In this document: piece after piece, positions 24,762 to 39,019 of the stretch
How the letters are laid out: each line of letters starts with the position of its first letter
How positions within the stretch are numbered: the stretch's first letter is position 1
Assembly (NCBI RefSeq): GCF_003254395.2
Contig: NC_037645.1
Span: 3,773,406 to 3,837,405 of the forward strand
Source of the DNA: Apis mellifera
Lineage: Eukaryota; Arthropoda; Insecta; Hymenoptera; Apidae
DNA: 64,000 nucleotides
Reading direction: 5' to 3'
Program-made: the position numbers and the translations under genes
Notes under the pieces: model-generated
The model's database searches: none
What the model saw: only the letters and a program-made list of their open reading frames with translations
What the model was told of the DNA's origin: nothing

Positions 24762-26719
24762 CTGAAACAAAATTATTTATAATTGTTAGAAAAAAGTATT
24801 TTTCTATATTATTATATGAAAATTGAGTAAAATTATTATATATCTTATTAGAATGATTATTAAGTTCCTTTTTAATTGATAATTATATACGATTATATAC
24901 AAAAACAAAGAAGTAAAAAAAAAAAATACAATAGTGAAGGAAAAGTGAGTTTGAGGGATTAATTAATTTCAAATAAGATGATAAACTTCAAGACACATTA
25001 AAGCTTAAAAAATTAAACTAAAAAACAAAAAAAATTAAATGATTAATAAATTTGAATTGTACAATTGAAAATCTGTAATATAAAAGAAGGTTCAGTCTTA
25101 AAGGAAATCGAGATTAAAATTATGGAATAATTCTTGGAATATCTTTCACGAGCAGTTGTAACTCTTCACGTGGAAGGAAGTCGATAATAACCGGAAGCGT
25201 TTTCCCGACGTTTGATGCAACCGGCGAAACTGGAGGATCGTAATCGACGATCTTCCTTCTGACAAGTCGTAAAACAAGAAAGAAACAAGAAGAACACGAA
25301 CGAAAGTTCCTTTTATTATTGCTCCCATCTCATTGATGTCTATGATCTTCAACATAATTGCATCGTCCATCGAGGAAAATCTTTTCCTGTACGACCGCTA
25401 AGATTAAGCTTTATTACACGTGAAATCGTTCATCCAAAACGATATTACCATGAACTACATAAAGAATTAGAGGTCATACATTAGTCACGACAAGATTATA
25501 TTTCCAACATATGAATTCCATTCGATTATGATCCTGGTTTTTATTTTTATTATCCTTGCTCTTTCCTACATGGAGTGGAAATAAGTTTTCCGTTTGATTA
25601 TTTTATAATTTTTATACAAAAAGCGAAAAACAAATTGGTTTACGGATAAGGGGAGGATAAAGCGTGTTGATGGAAAGCTTATCTGAAACGAGTCGACTGT
25701 GTCAAGGTATCAAGAACTTGTTGCGGTAGCTTTCACATTTAATCGTGCTAGCTTTTATTCCCCTTTTTATTTATAAACTCTCGGTGTAAGCGATGAGGTA
25801 TGATTGGAATGAATAAAAGGTGAATAATCAAGAAAAAATAAAGGGGGATATTTTTTTTTTTTTCTTATTCTTGTACCGTTTGTACTGTCAATTTTCCTTA
25901 TGCATATTTATATTTCTTATGTGTATAATTTATTATTAATTGATTAAAATTTTATTTGAAACAGTTTATATGTATAAGAATAATTTGAACCAGTTAGAAC
26001 AATTATAAATAAAACTTTATAATATTTGTTTAAACTATTCTATTTTTCTATAAATTACTAAGTAAAAAGCTGTAAATAATCAATCATCCATGACTTAAAT
26101 ATATAAAGAATATAAATTATTAAGATTAACAGATAAAAAGAGATATGATCGAATTTATAATCTCTATATATCATTATATGCTTCAACATCCGCAACATCT
26201 TTGTAAATACAAATAAAACTCAGTTAAGATAAAAAAAATCAGCAGTACAATATTGAATAATATCGACAATATTGGAAAATCCTTGAAAAAGTTGAAGAAT
26301 CAAGTCTAACAATGGTTGACATCTATATATATCTTTTCACGTGTTTCTATTCAAACTGGCTTACCCTGATAAGAATTTCTTTCATATTCCTCAACATGTA
26401 CATACTATGAATCTGCAACTAAAACTATACTTCATTTTTTTTTCCTTCACAGCTATTGTACCAAAAGAACTAAACATCTTAAGTTCTTTCCACCAACCAT
26501 TCTCAATTGTTTCCGCTATAGATTATAAAACAGAGGTCGTTAATCTTAGGACAAGAACAAAATACCACACATGACAATTAAAAACAAATCTAAAAAAATC
26601 TACTCTGATCAAAAGGAAATCTTCTTTTTCCTCTCTTCATCTCTTGAAAATTCTCTTCTCGTCGTAAAAATATCAAGGGAAATTATCGAAATTACTATTC
26701 TTCTATTCAAGAGCCTTCC
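24762..26719. other. Likely start of a 5'UTR intron or intergenic DNA
   Basis: A+T-rich with a GC-richer patch at about 25140-25450, which could hold a noncoding exon. No coding exon is supported. Confidence 0.4.
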
Positions 26720-27170
26720 TTTTTTTTCCCCTTTTCACCATCATGGATCACGAATATCTCAAGTGAGGCAAGTAAAGTTTGGGATTCGATCGATTTTACG
26801 AGTAATGGCTACGAGTCGCAAAAGCTAGCGCATTAACGATATCGTAACCGGTAGCGGATGGATATCGATTATGATCGAGAAGAGGCCCCTCTGCCGGCCG
26901 AATCGTCGTCATCCAGCCTCTGCTGAGAAACAGTGAGACGCGCAGGCTCGGTATACGTGGAACCGGTTATGCTGATGGCAAACTGTTTTTCACCTTTTGC
27001 ACCTCCCTCTACCTACCTGGCCATCGCCCAAGCACCAGCTCACCAGAACACGTCGATGCTCTTTCGTCTAGCCCCAACGTTGTCCAACTTAAGTTCCAGG
27101 GCTTGGAGAGGAACGCTTTGTCTGACGACGTGTTAACACGCACGCCACTAATGGACAAATTGATTAATTT
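26720..27170. other. CpG-bearing noncoding island
   Basis: About 450 bp of clearly higher GC (CCGGCCGAATCGTCGTC near 26896, then a stretch to about 27140). A 67-codon + strand frame at 26933-27136 has no family features. On the - strand a donor-like CAG|GTAGGT near 27011-27020 would suit a 5'UTR exon of the GT92 gene, but this is only a possibility. Confidence 0.3.
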
Positions 27171-30139
27171 TTCCCTTCCTACGGGAAGGAATACGTTTGT
27201 TTGGAAAAAATTTGAAAGAGAGAGAGAGAAAAATTGATCAGAGGAAAATATGTTTCCTTTGAGAAGTGGAAGTTATCCTTAACCGTTGATGGATGCAAGG
27301 AGAGGCATTCAAAGAAAATGGGAAACGTGAAAATACCTTTTAGGAGAAAGATAAAGGATTTTTTCTTAATTATTCTTCTTTATCTTCCGTTTTTCTTTTA
27401 TCTTCTTTTTGTGAATGTGTTACTAAAGAATCGTTGAATATCTGCATTTGAAAACTTCCTGAAGCAGAAAAACTTGATGAATTTTTTTATGGATCTTTTA
27501 TTCTTTTTTTTCTTTTTTTAAACAGTTGTTGAATACAACTTTGATGTATCTTCTAAATTGAAAATATGAAAAATTTGACAATTCACTTTCCAAAGTATAA
27601 TCTATTTAAAATTATTTTAAATAACTAAAAATATCAATTTATCAATTGTTTTGTATTTTGTATATCTTCTTTGTATATCGTTTAATGAAATATTAATTTT
27701 GGTGAAAATACATTGTTTTAAATTTCAATTTTTTTTAGAAATCTTATCTTAAAAATTCACAAGTCATCCTTTCCTCGTTCGATCACAAATTTTATTAAAC
27801 GGAAACAAAGAAGGATCGAAACCAAGTGTTCAAGTATAGCGATTTTATCGCGAATCTAATGGAAAATTTCAAGCAACGAAGCGTTTCTAAGGAAATCGAA
27901 TTACCAGAGAAAAAGAAACTGTGTCCTTCTTGGCCGATTGGATTAAGAAAACGTCAATCGTCGAGGCGTTTCGATGAATGAGATATCGCGTGCAAGAGAA
28001 AGTGTCACGATCTTTCGCATGTACACCACGCAGATCTCTTAATAAGCTATCTGTCCTTGCGATCTGGATAAAAAAAAAAAAAAAAAAAATACTCAATCGG
28101 AAAGTGACGGAACTCGCCATTTAAAAATAGAAGAGGAAAGAAGAGGGGGAGAGAAAAAAAAATATCTATGAATAATCAATTTTCGATAGTCCCAGATCGA
28201 ATTCTGAAATAGAGAGAAATCTTTTGGCGCGTGTTTGCCATTTGGGCATAAGTTGGAACCGATACGAGGAAATCGATCGAGCAAACTTGTCACGAAAGCT
28301 GATTACCTTAACTCATTGCTTCTTAAAGTGAATGTGTATTGCATGTGTATTGTCTATTTTTCTTTTCTTATTATAACTGTGAAAGATAGATATATCGACG
28401 ACAATATATATATATATATATATATATTCTTTTTACTTTTATATCTTACTTTTAATCCTATCAATTTTACAATCTTTTTTCCTTCTTTTTTTTTTTTTCT
28501 TTTTAAAATTCAATTTCAAATAAAATATAATTTGTTATTTTAATTTTTATCCCATCCTACCTTTCTCCTATATAATTGTACAATATGTCTAGTCTTTACG
28601 ACATTCTTTAACGTTAAATAACGTTAAATAAGTGAGATAAAGTTTTATCGTCTAATTAACGATCGAAGAATCGTTCATTTTCAGGGCCGTGAATCTTAAG
28701 AATAAGTAAGCTTCGATTATTTTTCTTATTTACTCGATAATTAGCGGGACCAAGGTTGAATTACAAAAGATCAAGTTCTGACTATATAATAAGTGGAAAA
28801 ATATTCATGGATAGGGGAACAAAGAGTGTTATTGTTGCGAGGAAATTGTTAATTGTTTGAAAAATTAGAAGATGCAGAAATTGATAACGTTGATCGATTA
28901 CTTTTTACAAAATGACATAAATCGTTATTTATTTATAATTTATATATATATATGAAATTTTATTCTTGAAGACAAACTTTAAATGAAAATGATTAAAGAA
29001 TTAAAAAAAAAATAATAATCGAAAGGCTCTGAATATATATTCTTCGAAAGTGTCACCCTGTTGCATGTTGGCCACGCAGAAATGTTAGTCACCACGTATG
29101 TTCCTCGAGAGAAACTGGACCCAGAAGCTGTAAATTCGTCAAGGTCAGTGACTGGGCGTGTCGTGACACAACTTCACGATAAGTCAATCTTTATTGGGAA
29201 CGAGAGATCAGGACCTTATATACTCTTGTGCAATCGTTGAGAGGTTGGAAGTCTCGATAACGAAAATACTTTGATCGCGAGACAAACAACTCGTTTATAT
29301 TTTTTAAACAACGCACAATTCGAGCTTTTATTATTTTTCAAAATTTTTCAAAAAATATATATATATATAAAATAATATTTAATTCGATCTTTGAACGAAC
29401 TAAAATTGATTAATCTACGAGAGATCGCGTGGAAAAGATTATTAAAATTACTTTTTCGTATAATTAATTTTACGATAATAAGTCAATTCTCCAGGAATAT
29501 TGTAATTTTCCTCCGAGTATTTATTTCTAATTTATAATGGTAATAAAATGGTAAGGTTGTGGATGATAGTAGAAGTACTGTTATGGGATATCGATCAAAT
29601 TACTCTGATGGAGAGGATAGGTATAGGTGTATAAGGAAAAAAAAAAAAAGAAAAAAAAATGAAGATAATAACGATAGAATAAACCGGTTAATAGATAATA
29701 GGATAGGAGCTATAATTTTTTTTTTTCTTTTTTTACGTTTAACGAAATGATCAAACGATATAATTAAAATAATTTCCAAGACTTATAAACACGATAATCC
29801 AAATTAAAATTACCACTTTATCTTTATTAATTCCTCGAGAATAAACCTATTTAACCTATTACCGATGTAATTTTACCTAACAAAAAAAAAAAAGTTATTA
29901 CGCGAATAAAGAAAAATCGAAGGAAAGAGAATAATTAAAAAACGTTAATTAAAAAACGTTTCTCTGAAAGATTCTCTGAAAATTACATTTCGACAATTAA
30001 TAATCGAAGATTAAACATAAAGAAAAAAAAAAAAAAAATTGCTTATATCGTTAATTCGACAAGTTTTCGTTCAAGTTAACCAAATTTCATTTCTTTTATC
30101 AACTATCTTAATAATAATAATAATCGTTATTAACATTTC
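27171..30139. other. Gene-free mixed DNA
   Basis: A+T-rich spacer with poly-A and poly-T runs, a (TA)n run at 28403-28428, and GC-richer patches at about 27760-28060 and 29040-29260. The latter is compact and free of long frames, as expected of a conserved noncoding element. Short exact tandem words occur: ATAACGTTAA near 28610-28630 and AATTAAAAAACGTT near 29935-29962. Confidence 0.45.
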
Positions 30140-30306
30140 ATCCCCTGGAAAATTTCGAATAGAAAAATGATATATACCCGGAATTACCGCATCATCCTGC
30201 ATCACGCAACAAATTACCAGATGCCCGTGCTCCATCAACAAGCGAAACAAACCAAGTTTGACATAACCGTAATTGTCGTATCCTGTACACAACGGTTTCC
30301 AAGCGC

Positions 30307-30357
<51 letters not shown>
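30307..30357. repeat. (TA)n microsatellite, long
   Basis: About 50 bp of TA dinucleotides with one interruption near its left end. It opens spurious Tyr-Ile frames on both strands. Confidence 0.95.
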
Positions 30358-30358
<1 letters not shown>

Positions 30359-30496
30359 GCGCATGAAACGCGGAACTTTCGATGTTGAAAGAATTCAAGC
30401 ATGCGTGACACGTGTACTTTATAATACACGTGTGCCCTCTTACGATCACGAACGATACATCGTACATGGTATCTCGGTCTCGAATCGGTCAGATTC

Positions 30497-30528
<32 letters not shown>

Positions 30529-32329
30529 AAGGGGAGAGACCGATCCTCCACTTTACACAGGAGTGAAACTCGTCTTCATTCCTCCTCCTTCTCGCCTCTT
30601 CTTCTTCTTTTTCTTCTTCTTACTCCCGCCTGCCAGTTACAATTAGGGTTAATTAGCACGCGTAAGCGAGAAATCGCAATTGGAGCACAGACGTGTATAG
30701 CAACAGCATCAACGTCGCTCTCTCCTCTCCCAGTCGACTTTCCATACGGCTTCGCGACTGGATGTCGTATAGCAAAACGCTTTGTCTTCGAGCGATATAC
30801 GCTTGTTTGGCGGAGCTGTAATGGAACTTTCGATCGAGGAGATACACGTGAAGGTGACACGACGCAGAGCGATTTTAATTTATTCGAATTGTGTTTGAAA
30901 GGTGATTTGGAGAATTTAAAAAAGAAAGAAAGAAAGAAAGAAAGGGGTCGTGTGACGATTGAATTTTTCTTTTAACGAAATTTTTCGCGAGTAGTTTCGT
31001 GAAATTTTCCTCACTTTTCTCTTTTTGATTAATTTTTTTACGCCATTTTTCGTTTAATTTTTCTCTCCTTTGTTGTTTTTATAGATATTGTATAGAGAAG
31101 TTTTTCTCAAAACTTCTTTTTTTTTTCTTATAGTTCAAAGTATGTTAAAACAGCTAATGGAACGGTTAAATGTTTTATACGTGAAACGATATGTTGCTCT
31201 TTCGACGGATGGAACTTTCAAAACTCTGAGAGAAATGGTAGTGTCTGGAGTGTGCGGAGAAAGATGGACGAGGTCGAGGACCGTGGTGATTTATTTGTTA
31301 GAATTTCTATTAGAATTTTTCGAAGAATTTTATATACACTCGATGTATTCAAATTTATTCATTTATTCAAAGCATTTCTTCGTTTCGAAAATCGTTTTAG
31401 AAAACAACGAACGATTAAAGATTATCGAGATTTGTTTTAGATTTAAAAGATTAAAGTAACGAATGATAAAATTGTGATATAAATTTAATCAACTGGAGGA
31501 GTCAAATTAAATCACGATTGATGAAGGATCAATATGTTTCTTTTATAAATAACTCCATGCAATCGATATTACAACGATAATTTAATAATTGTTTTAAAAA
31601 CCTCGCAGTGGAATTGCAATTTTCTATGGAAACGTCCTTCGACCGTTTACTATATTTACCATCTTCAACGTCATTAACCTGCAGTCCTACTATGTTAATG
31701 AGACACACGATTATATTATCTTGATTCAAGATCATCCTCGTATCTGGTGAAAGGCTGCGAATCGTGCGAACAGTAACGAGTATATCATCGTTTAAAAAAA
31801 AAAAATTACGTTTCAAACACGATTTGAATCACGCAAATAATATATTCATCGTTAGATAGGATTATTCCTGGTTTGTCACATAATAAATCACGAGTATAAG
31901 TAATTTAATTTGAGGGGAGAATTAATTTGAAATTTTGCAAAATGTAAACAAAGATTTAATAACTTCATTCTCTATTTTTTTCCTATTTTTATTCTTACAT
32001 CATTTAATTCTTAGAAAGAGAAATAAATAATCGAAAAACTTGAGAAAAAACTCAGCAAAATTCATCACAAAACTTTCCATCATCTAATCATTTTCAATAT
32101 CGAGTCAAAGTGACACGAATATTCCATATTCTACGCCACCTTCTTCAATCAATTTTCTCTCTCCAAAGATAAAGAACAAAATCTCCTTGTTATCCTCTCT
32201 CTCGTGATATACCATAAAAATTAAACAATCTTTCCAAAATCATCGATCCTAGAAATATACTCTGCTACTAAATGAAATCATAATTTTTCACAAATTCTTC
32301 AACGGATGTATTAAAGTGAAACCGTGTTG
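30358..32329. other. Mixed noncoding DNA with a GC-richer island
   Basis: Positions 30360-30880 have balanced composition with CTT repeats near 30600 and an AAAG run near 30918-30942. Positions 30880-32329 are A+T-rich. The 187-codon + strand frame at 30412-30975 is built mostly from these simple repeats and has no conserved motif, so it is not called. Confidence 0.4.
30505..30529. repeat. (GA)n microsatellite
   Basis: About 25 bp of GA, set in a wider polypurine stretch that continues to about 30540. Confidence 0.9.
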
Positions 32330-32860
32330 CGCAAATGCCACGTTACCCGATGTTTATCTGTAATTAGATATAGCAGATGCTCGAATGAAATCTTCGCCCG
32401 TAAGAAAAAGCCGCGTCAAAATACCGGGATCCATCACGAGTGTTGGAAAGTAAAAGGGAATCAAAGGAGCGTGAAGAAGCCACGTAGAAGGCGCACCACC
32501 GTGCATAGAGGAGAGCACGTTCCACGCAGAGCACGTTTCGGTTAACGCGACCATTCAACGACACGTCCCCTGCCACGTATATCTTTAATAACCGGCCGAT
32601 AAAACCCGCGCGAAATCGACGGGACGGGACGAGGAGGCGATCAGCTTGTAGCGCGACGCGGTAACACGCGTCGTCCATCGTGCAATTAGGACGGTCACAC
32701 GCGAATACTTAAACGACGAGAGGCGGTCGAAACCAGGCCGTTGTTCCCTTCCACGCACAGGAAGCGAACGTTAAATTGATGCGCACGATAACTCGTCACC
32801 CGTCTGCGAGGGTGAGCTGCTCTCGAGCCTCTCGTTGAATATTCCATTTTTCTTTTTTTT
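32330..32860. other. CpG-rich island
   Basis: This is one of the most CpG-dense parts of the window, especially at about 32560-32720 (GCGCGAAATCGACGGG and GCGCGACGCGG). It lacks a spliced coding frame on either strand. A promoter or enhancer island is the most economical reading. It is one candidate for the missing GT92 first exon or for an unannotated gene start. Confidence 0.35.
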
Positions 32861-35800
32861 TTTTTTTAATCGAGTTGTTTCGTGTGATCGATGTTTTCTT
32901 TTGATGTTAAAGAAAATTAAAGAAAATTCTCTTCTGCGAATTTTGCATTACGTTTATTGGGATTAAAATCTTCTTGATTCTTTGTGATCGAGGTTACAGA
33001 TATTAACAAAATGAGAATTATGGGCAAAGTTTTCAAAAAATAAAGGAAGGATTTGAGAATACATGTGCAGCCATCGAGTATTACGAGTAATAAGATAATT
33101 AATCAATTATCTATATGAAATTTAAAATATGCGCAAAGTAACAAGGTTCGTTGCACGTTATTATATATAGTTTCGTCATAATTAACGAGATAATTGATCA
33201 AGTTGTATGAAATTTTTAAGTAGTATAACACTTTTCCCCGGAGGAAGAGCAACGCGATTGTTGAAAGTTGTTGAAAATTTTCCAATTAAACTCGCGAACT
33301 CGATCGAAACAGAAATCCGATTCGTTCGTAATTATATTAAAAATCGCCATTTTTTAATCTTATCTCCTAATTGATTTGAAGCGCTTTCGCCAAAATGTTA
33401 AAAAAAATAGCCGAGAGTGGAAAAGAAAAAAAACAGAGAGGGAGATATCACGATTCACGGCAATATTTATAGGGCGAAAAGGAGGTAAGCGACCGGGTTA
33501 AACCGATGAGACGCTTCGCTTTAAACGAATTCGCCTCCAGCGAGCCGATCGCTTCTTCTTCTTTGATCTCGCGATTTTAATTTCGTATAATTTCCGAGTA
33601 ATAGTTCTATTACGATAAATTTCAGAAATTCCGGAACAAAGTTTCTAGCAACTAGGATAAGATAAGACGAGGATGAGCGAGTTATTCGAGAATAATTATA
33701 GAATACAACAAGATTTTTAATTTTTAATTTTAACGGAACAAGATAATTGGATAATTGATGAAAGAGAGAAAGAAAATTTTGTCTCTTGACTGGAAAAATT
33801 AAAGTTATATATTTTAATATAACCCTTAATGTGATTATAAAGTAAAGTTTCTGTAATTCGTGATACAGGAATTTCATCGTATAAAAGTTACTTCTCCTAG
33901 TTTCGAAACTATACGACTGTGTATTCGCGTTCTAAACAAACGAAATTTCGATGCACCATCCAAACTTTCCACGTTTTTCCCCCATTTCAAATTAATACCA
34001 CGTACCAACTATGCAATATCCAATCCATCCATTTAATTATATCCACCCTCTTCTTCCACCCTCTTTTTTCCCTCCTCGAATACTCGAACTTGTATTTCTC
34101 TACAAACGAAAGAAACGTTATATAAAAGCTGCCAAACTCATATTCCTCCTCCCACGATTAAAGGAGCAACAACAACAACTTATACATGTTTTATCGATGC
34201 TAGACGACATTACGAAACGTACAGAGATTGCACGGTCTCGCTCACGCGTTATATTGTGATACCAAGATGATATCTGGCTTACGTCACCACCTTAAAAATC
34301 TTGTTTTTACAATATCTGTAACGTAACTCTGATCACTCAACACGAACGATGATCGTTATATCGAATATCCGGAATCTTCATCTCGATTTGAAATTTTCCA
34401 CGCAAATTTCGCTCCTAATGCTCAATTCGTTAAATGGAAGGAGAAAATGAAGAAATAATGGAGAGAACAGTTGTTCCAATTCGTTTTCTTTTCGACTTGT
34501 TTCGAAATTCTGAATGAATATCCGAATTGTAATGGTTAGAGCGTACCAGCAGGGTGGCAGGTATAATCGTAAGTGGTTTCCTTCAGAGTATGTTAATCGC
34601 TCGAATCGAGGTTGAAAAAGGCATTGCTTGGTACAAAGGTAAACGAATTATGAGAGATCGTTGGATCTGTTTAAACGATTATTAATAGTCATGATGGAGA
34701 AGCTGCAATTTTTAAGATTATAGAGAATAGAAAATTATTCGAAAACAGGAATATACATATATATATATATATATATTTTAAGAAGGAAATGAAAACTAAG
34801 CACGAAACGAGGGAGATAAAATAAAAATTCTTCTTTCGCTAAAAAAACTTCCTCTTCACGATAAAAAGAAAAAAGAAAAACAAAACCCTCCTCTTCGACG
34901 TGTCATCGCTCGCTTTGTTTTCTTTCATCATCCTCCGTTTCCTCTCCTCGCAAAGAAGAAAGGAGTCGAGGAACACGCAAAAAAAAAAAAAGAAAAAGAA
35001 AAAGAAAAAAAAAATACAAAACAACGACCACGGCCGCGAATTAATCAGCATGGAATTTACGTGAGATGCCACCGCTAGATTGCAACGCACAATCTTCGTT
35101 TAATCATCGGGATTACACGCTCGTTTCTCATCCATTATAAAACGATAAAAAGCGATTATGATTCGCAGTGAAAAATTATAAACGCGGGAGGAAACGTGGA
35201 AGGAAGTGGATCGAGGAGGGGAGGGGAGAAAGAAAGAAGGATCCTCCTCGATCGAGAATGTAACGAAATTGATTATTAATCCGTGTGCGGTTTTGTAATT
35301 ACGATGATGAAGCGAACGAATTCAGGAAAAGAAATAAGATGAGTTGAAATTCAAACGATTCGGTCGAATGATATCCCGTTATTGTAGAATGAATCTCAAT
35401 TAAGTGTATTTCGTTATAATTTTCTATTGACTTTGTTTTTGAGAAGATTCCAAGTAAGGATCTTTAAGATGATGACTTAGGATTTTTAATGGTATTAAAT
35501 TTTTGAAATAATTGTTTCGTGCAATCTTGTAATTCTTTCTATTAATTGTATTTGATAAGAAGAAGAATTTAGCAGAAGAAAATATTTTTCTTTTATTTGA
35601 TAAAAAAGAAGAGATTGTGAAATTAAAAAAAATTCTAACTTCTATGAGAAAAGAAAATTAAATAGTGTTTTGTATTTATGTAGGTAATTCTATATATTTA
35701 AAATTTCTACAATATTCTTTTATATCTGTGCATATTTGTCTTCTCTTTTTGAAATTTAATAATAAATAATGTTTGAACTTTATCGAATAATTCAAAGATG

Positions 35801-38279
35801 ACAATGATAAAGTTTACAACTTCATAAATATTCAGAGTTACAATCCATATTCATATTATATTTCCTATTCAGGTATGTAAAAAATTTTTTGCAATATCCA
35901 ATTTTTTCACATCGAAAAAATATTCTTCGTACAAAATTCTTCGATTATTTAATCTTTCGCTTTAGCCAGAAAATTACCAGAAAAACTATATTTTTTAAAT
36001 TATTGTTAATAATTGGAATAATAAAAACAATATTTCCCATTTTTCCTGGAAAATATTCGATTCTGTAATGTATATGGAAAAAAAAAAAAGAAAGAAAAAA
36101 ATCAAAACATTCATCTTCCAATTACACAATCGAAAATCCATGATACAGATCAACGAAGAAAAAAATGGATAAAATCCAGATTCATACAGTTGCTTGCTAA
36201 ATCGAGAGCGATTTATGAAGCGAAGAAATCGCGTTAAGAAAAAAAAAAAAAAAAAATAATTCGATCGAGAAAAAACGATAAAATAATTTTCTGAATCACG
36301 TTATGTCGACTGGTGCTTTCAGTGATTTCGTAAAAAGTTGTCGATCCGGTTGTTAAGTCGTATATAGACGATCCAGAAGCGGATCTATACAGAATCTATA
36401 GAGACTCGATCGAGGTCACGATCACTTTAACGGTAGTTTTCTGGGGACAATTGCTTTTAACCGTGAAACTGTATGTAATCGAAAAAAAAAAAAAAAAATC
36501 TTCCACATTTTGGATCGCGTTACAATTATTCCAAATTCGATGCGAGTTTTCGAAAAATGAGGGAATTCTCGATCTCGATTGAGATTTCGATCGAGCAATT
36601 TCTCTCTCTCTATTTCTTTCTCTCTCTCTCTTTCTTCGTTCACGCACACCTTTTGACATTTTCTCCACTGGAAATATTCAGCAGAGGCGAGGAGGCATGG
36701 AACATGGATGGAAAAGGGTGGATATAATCGAGAAAATTAGATAAGTCAGAACTATCAGATTTATTGTAAATGAATTGTAGAGAGAAAGTAATATAAGAAA
36801 GAAATTTTATTTAAATTATAAATTTTGCATTTACTTTTACTTTTAATTTTATTCATTTTATTCCATAGTAAAATTTAATAATTATTATTCCTTCTTAATT
36901 AATACCTTCCCCTTCTTAATCGTTAATTAATTCGATAAATTATTCGAACGACGTTAACATTGAAATAAAAATTACCTTATAGACGATTAAAACATTTCGT
37001 AAGAATGATTATTTAAGTTTTGAAAAATAGGAAGAATAGAATTGGCGGGATGGTGGTGGGGGAGAGGGAGAGAGAGAGAGGGGGGAGAAATCGAAAGTAA
37101 CATTCTAATTTAGTAATTCTGGACCGTGTAATGAATCATTGTGACGTATGTATTCTTGATAATTTGCGTGAATACACGAATAGTGGTGTAATAGACGTGA
37201 AGAGATTCTTAAAGACTCGGACAAACCATTCTCCCCATTATATTTTATTCAACAACAAACCTGTTTGAGGCAATAATAATTGTAATCCTCACATTCCTCG
37301 AGTAGGCTGTAGAAAAACTTGCGATGCAATTAGTATGAATACATTAACATAGAACTAAATTAAGAAACAATTTTTAGATTTCTTGTTTGATTATCAATAT
37401 TATATCTTTTGCTTAATAAACTGATCAAATGTCAACAGGTAGAAATATTATATAAATTTTTATCTTTGAAAAGTTGGTCGTAAACTAGGAAAATATATCT
37501 TCCTTCGTAATAATAATAATATCATATATTATCTTTCACTTATTATATGGTAAAATATTAATTATAATTAAAGAAAATTATTAATTTACTTTCTTACTTG
37601 TTTATTTTTTAATTGCACAGATATCGGTTTCCACCACGCGTTATCCTATCGATATATCATACTTTTCGAGCAATTTTATATTTTTTTTTTATATAATTAT
37701 TTTTGATACTGATCGCGATAATTAAAAATCAATTGGCGATTGTAACTTTCTGCTTCTCCATAAACGAGAGAAAATAAAATGAATTTTATCTTATTTTTAT
37801 CTTATTTGTTCAAGAAATAAATAAAGAGAGAAATATATTTATTCCGCTCACGGATATCTCTCTTAAAAAAAAAGTAAATTTTCTTTTTAACAAAAAAGCG
37901 ATACATCTTAATCTCTAAAACCTATAATAAAAAATTATGCCTGACCCAAAAACTTATCATATGCATTTAAGATAATCATTTTAATGCTAATACATTATAA
38001 CCATGATGAAATAAAATAAAATAAAATATAGTTGGAAAATAAAAAAGAAACAATTCCTCCGTTAAAATTGTTCACTTTCCCGAGAAAATTTTCTCGAATT
38101 TTAGAATGTTCTAACCAAAATACTTCTACAAAACTCGCTGCCAAATAATTTTCTCCATACTTTATAAAACATTTGTGAACACGATCACACGCAATAATCT
38201 CGAGAGAAAATGAAAAACGAATAATATAAATATAAACAACAAGAATAAATTATTCTACTGAATTAATTATTCTACTCAC
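32861..38279. other. Gene-free mixed DNA
   Basis: A+T-rich spacer with poly-A/poly-purine runs (for example 34979-35013), a TA run near 34755-34774, a pyrimidine run near 36600-36635 and small GC-richer patches (33490-33560, 35040-35300, 36300-36420). Frames found here are low in complexity or lie over the simple repeats. Confidence 0.45.
37046..37087. repeat. G/A-only purine tract
   Basis: A run rich in GGGAGAG on the + strand, with almost no pyrimidines, able in principle to form triplex DNA. It probably arose by microsatellite slippage. Confidence 0.7.
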
Positions 38280-38830
38280 TTCTAGAGGGACGAGTCGGTC
38301 GGCACGAGAGACAGTCAAAACCTCTTCGAAGTAACTCCATTCAATCGGCACCAAGGAACTTCACCCGCGGCGCCTCTCATTCCTTCCGTTTCCACCGCGA
38401 AGAGGCGCGCGAAGATCATTAACGAGCCGGCATTCCGCTTCTTCTTACCTCTTCCACCCTCCCCCACGCTCTTCCAGCGTATATATGTTTTATCCGAAAA
38501 AAATTCCGCGAGAGAAAAATACGACGATACAGAAATTCTTCAAGGGCGATATATTTTCTTGTATATCAAGAAATGTAGGCAACTAAACGGTCTCGAAAAC
38601 CGGATGTAGAAGAACCCAGACGAACTTTCTTCTCTCCCGATTATACCAGGTGCCAGGTAGCCCGGCCTTCGAGACAACCTCGAAGATTTTTATTTTTTTC
38701 CCCACTGTTCCTTCTCGATTCCTCCCACCCCTGATCTCTACTCCGAGTTCTTCCACTTTTTTCTCTCCTCGTTTCTTCCTCTTTTCCCCTATCTTTCTTC
38801 CTCGCCTCGAGTAATGCACGATACGCGAGA
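38280..38830. other. GC-richer island
   Basis: About 550 bp of balanced composition with CpG words (CCGCGGCGCC near 38369 and GAGGCGCGCG near 38402) and pyrimidine-rich stretches on its right side. On the - strand a TATATAC motif near 38480-38487 precedes a donor-like GAG|GTAAGA near 38446, but the gap is short for a first exon. No coding model is supported. Confidence 0.3.
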
Positions 38831-39019
38831 TAAAAATAATCGGGATTATTTCGGGGGCAGCTTGTGTTTTAATTTACGACTCGAGGAGGAGAGAAGCAAT
38901 ATAATGTATCACGATTAATTTCGAATGTTCGAAATCTTCTATTTTCTATCTATCTCTGTCTATATAGATGGAATATTCTAGATCGAATCCTTATTATCCT
39001 TCTTCCTCGAATCGCACTG

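Noticed and set aside
24470..24826. 118-codon + strand open frame
   Set aside because: It lies antisense to the first GT92 coding exon and its 5'UTR, has no family features, and runs through the GT92 acceptor.
30071..30566. Several 70-97 codon frames with Tyr-Ile repeats
   Set aside because: They are translations of the (TA)n microsatellite on both strands.
30412..30975. 187-codon + strand frame, the second longest in the window
   Set aside because: Built on GA, CTT and AAAG simple repeats; no domain, and opposed by - strand frames.
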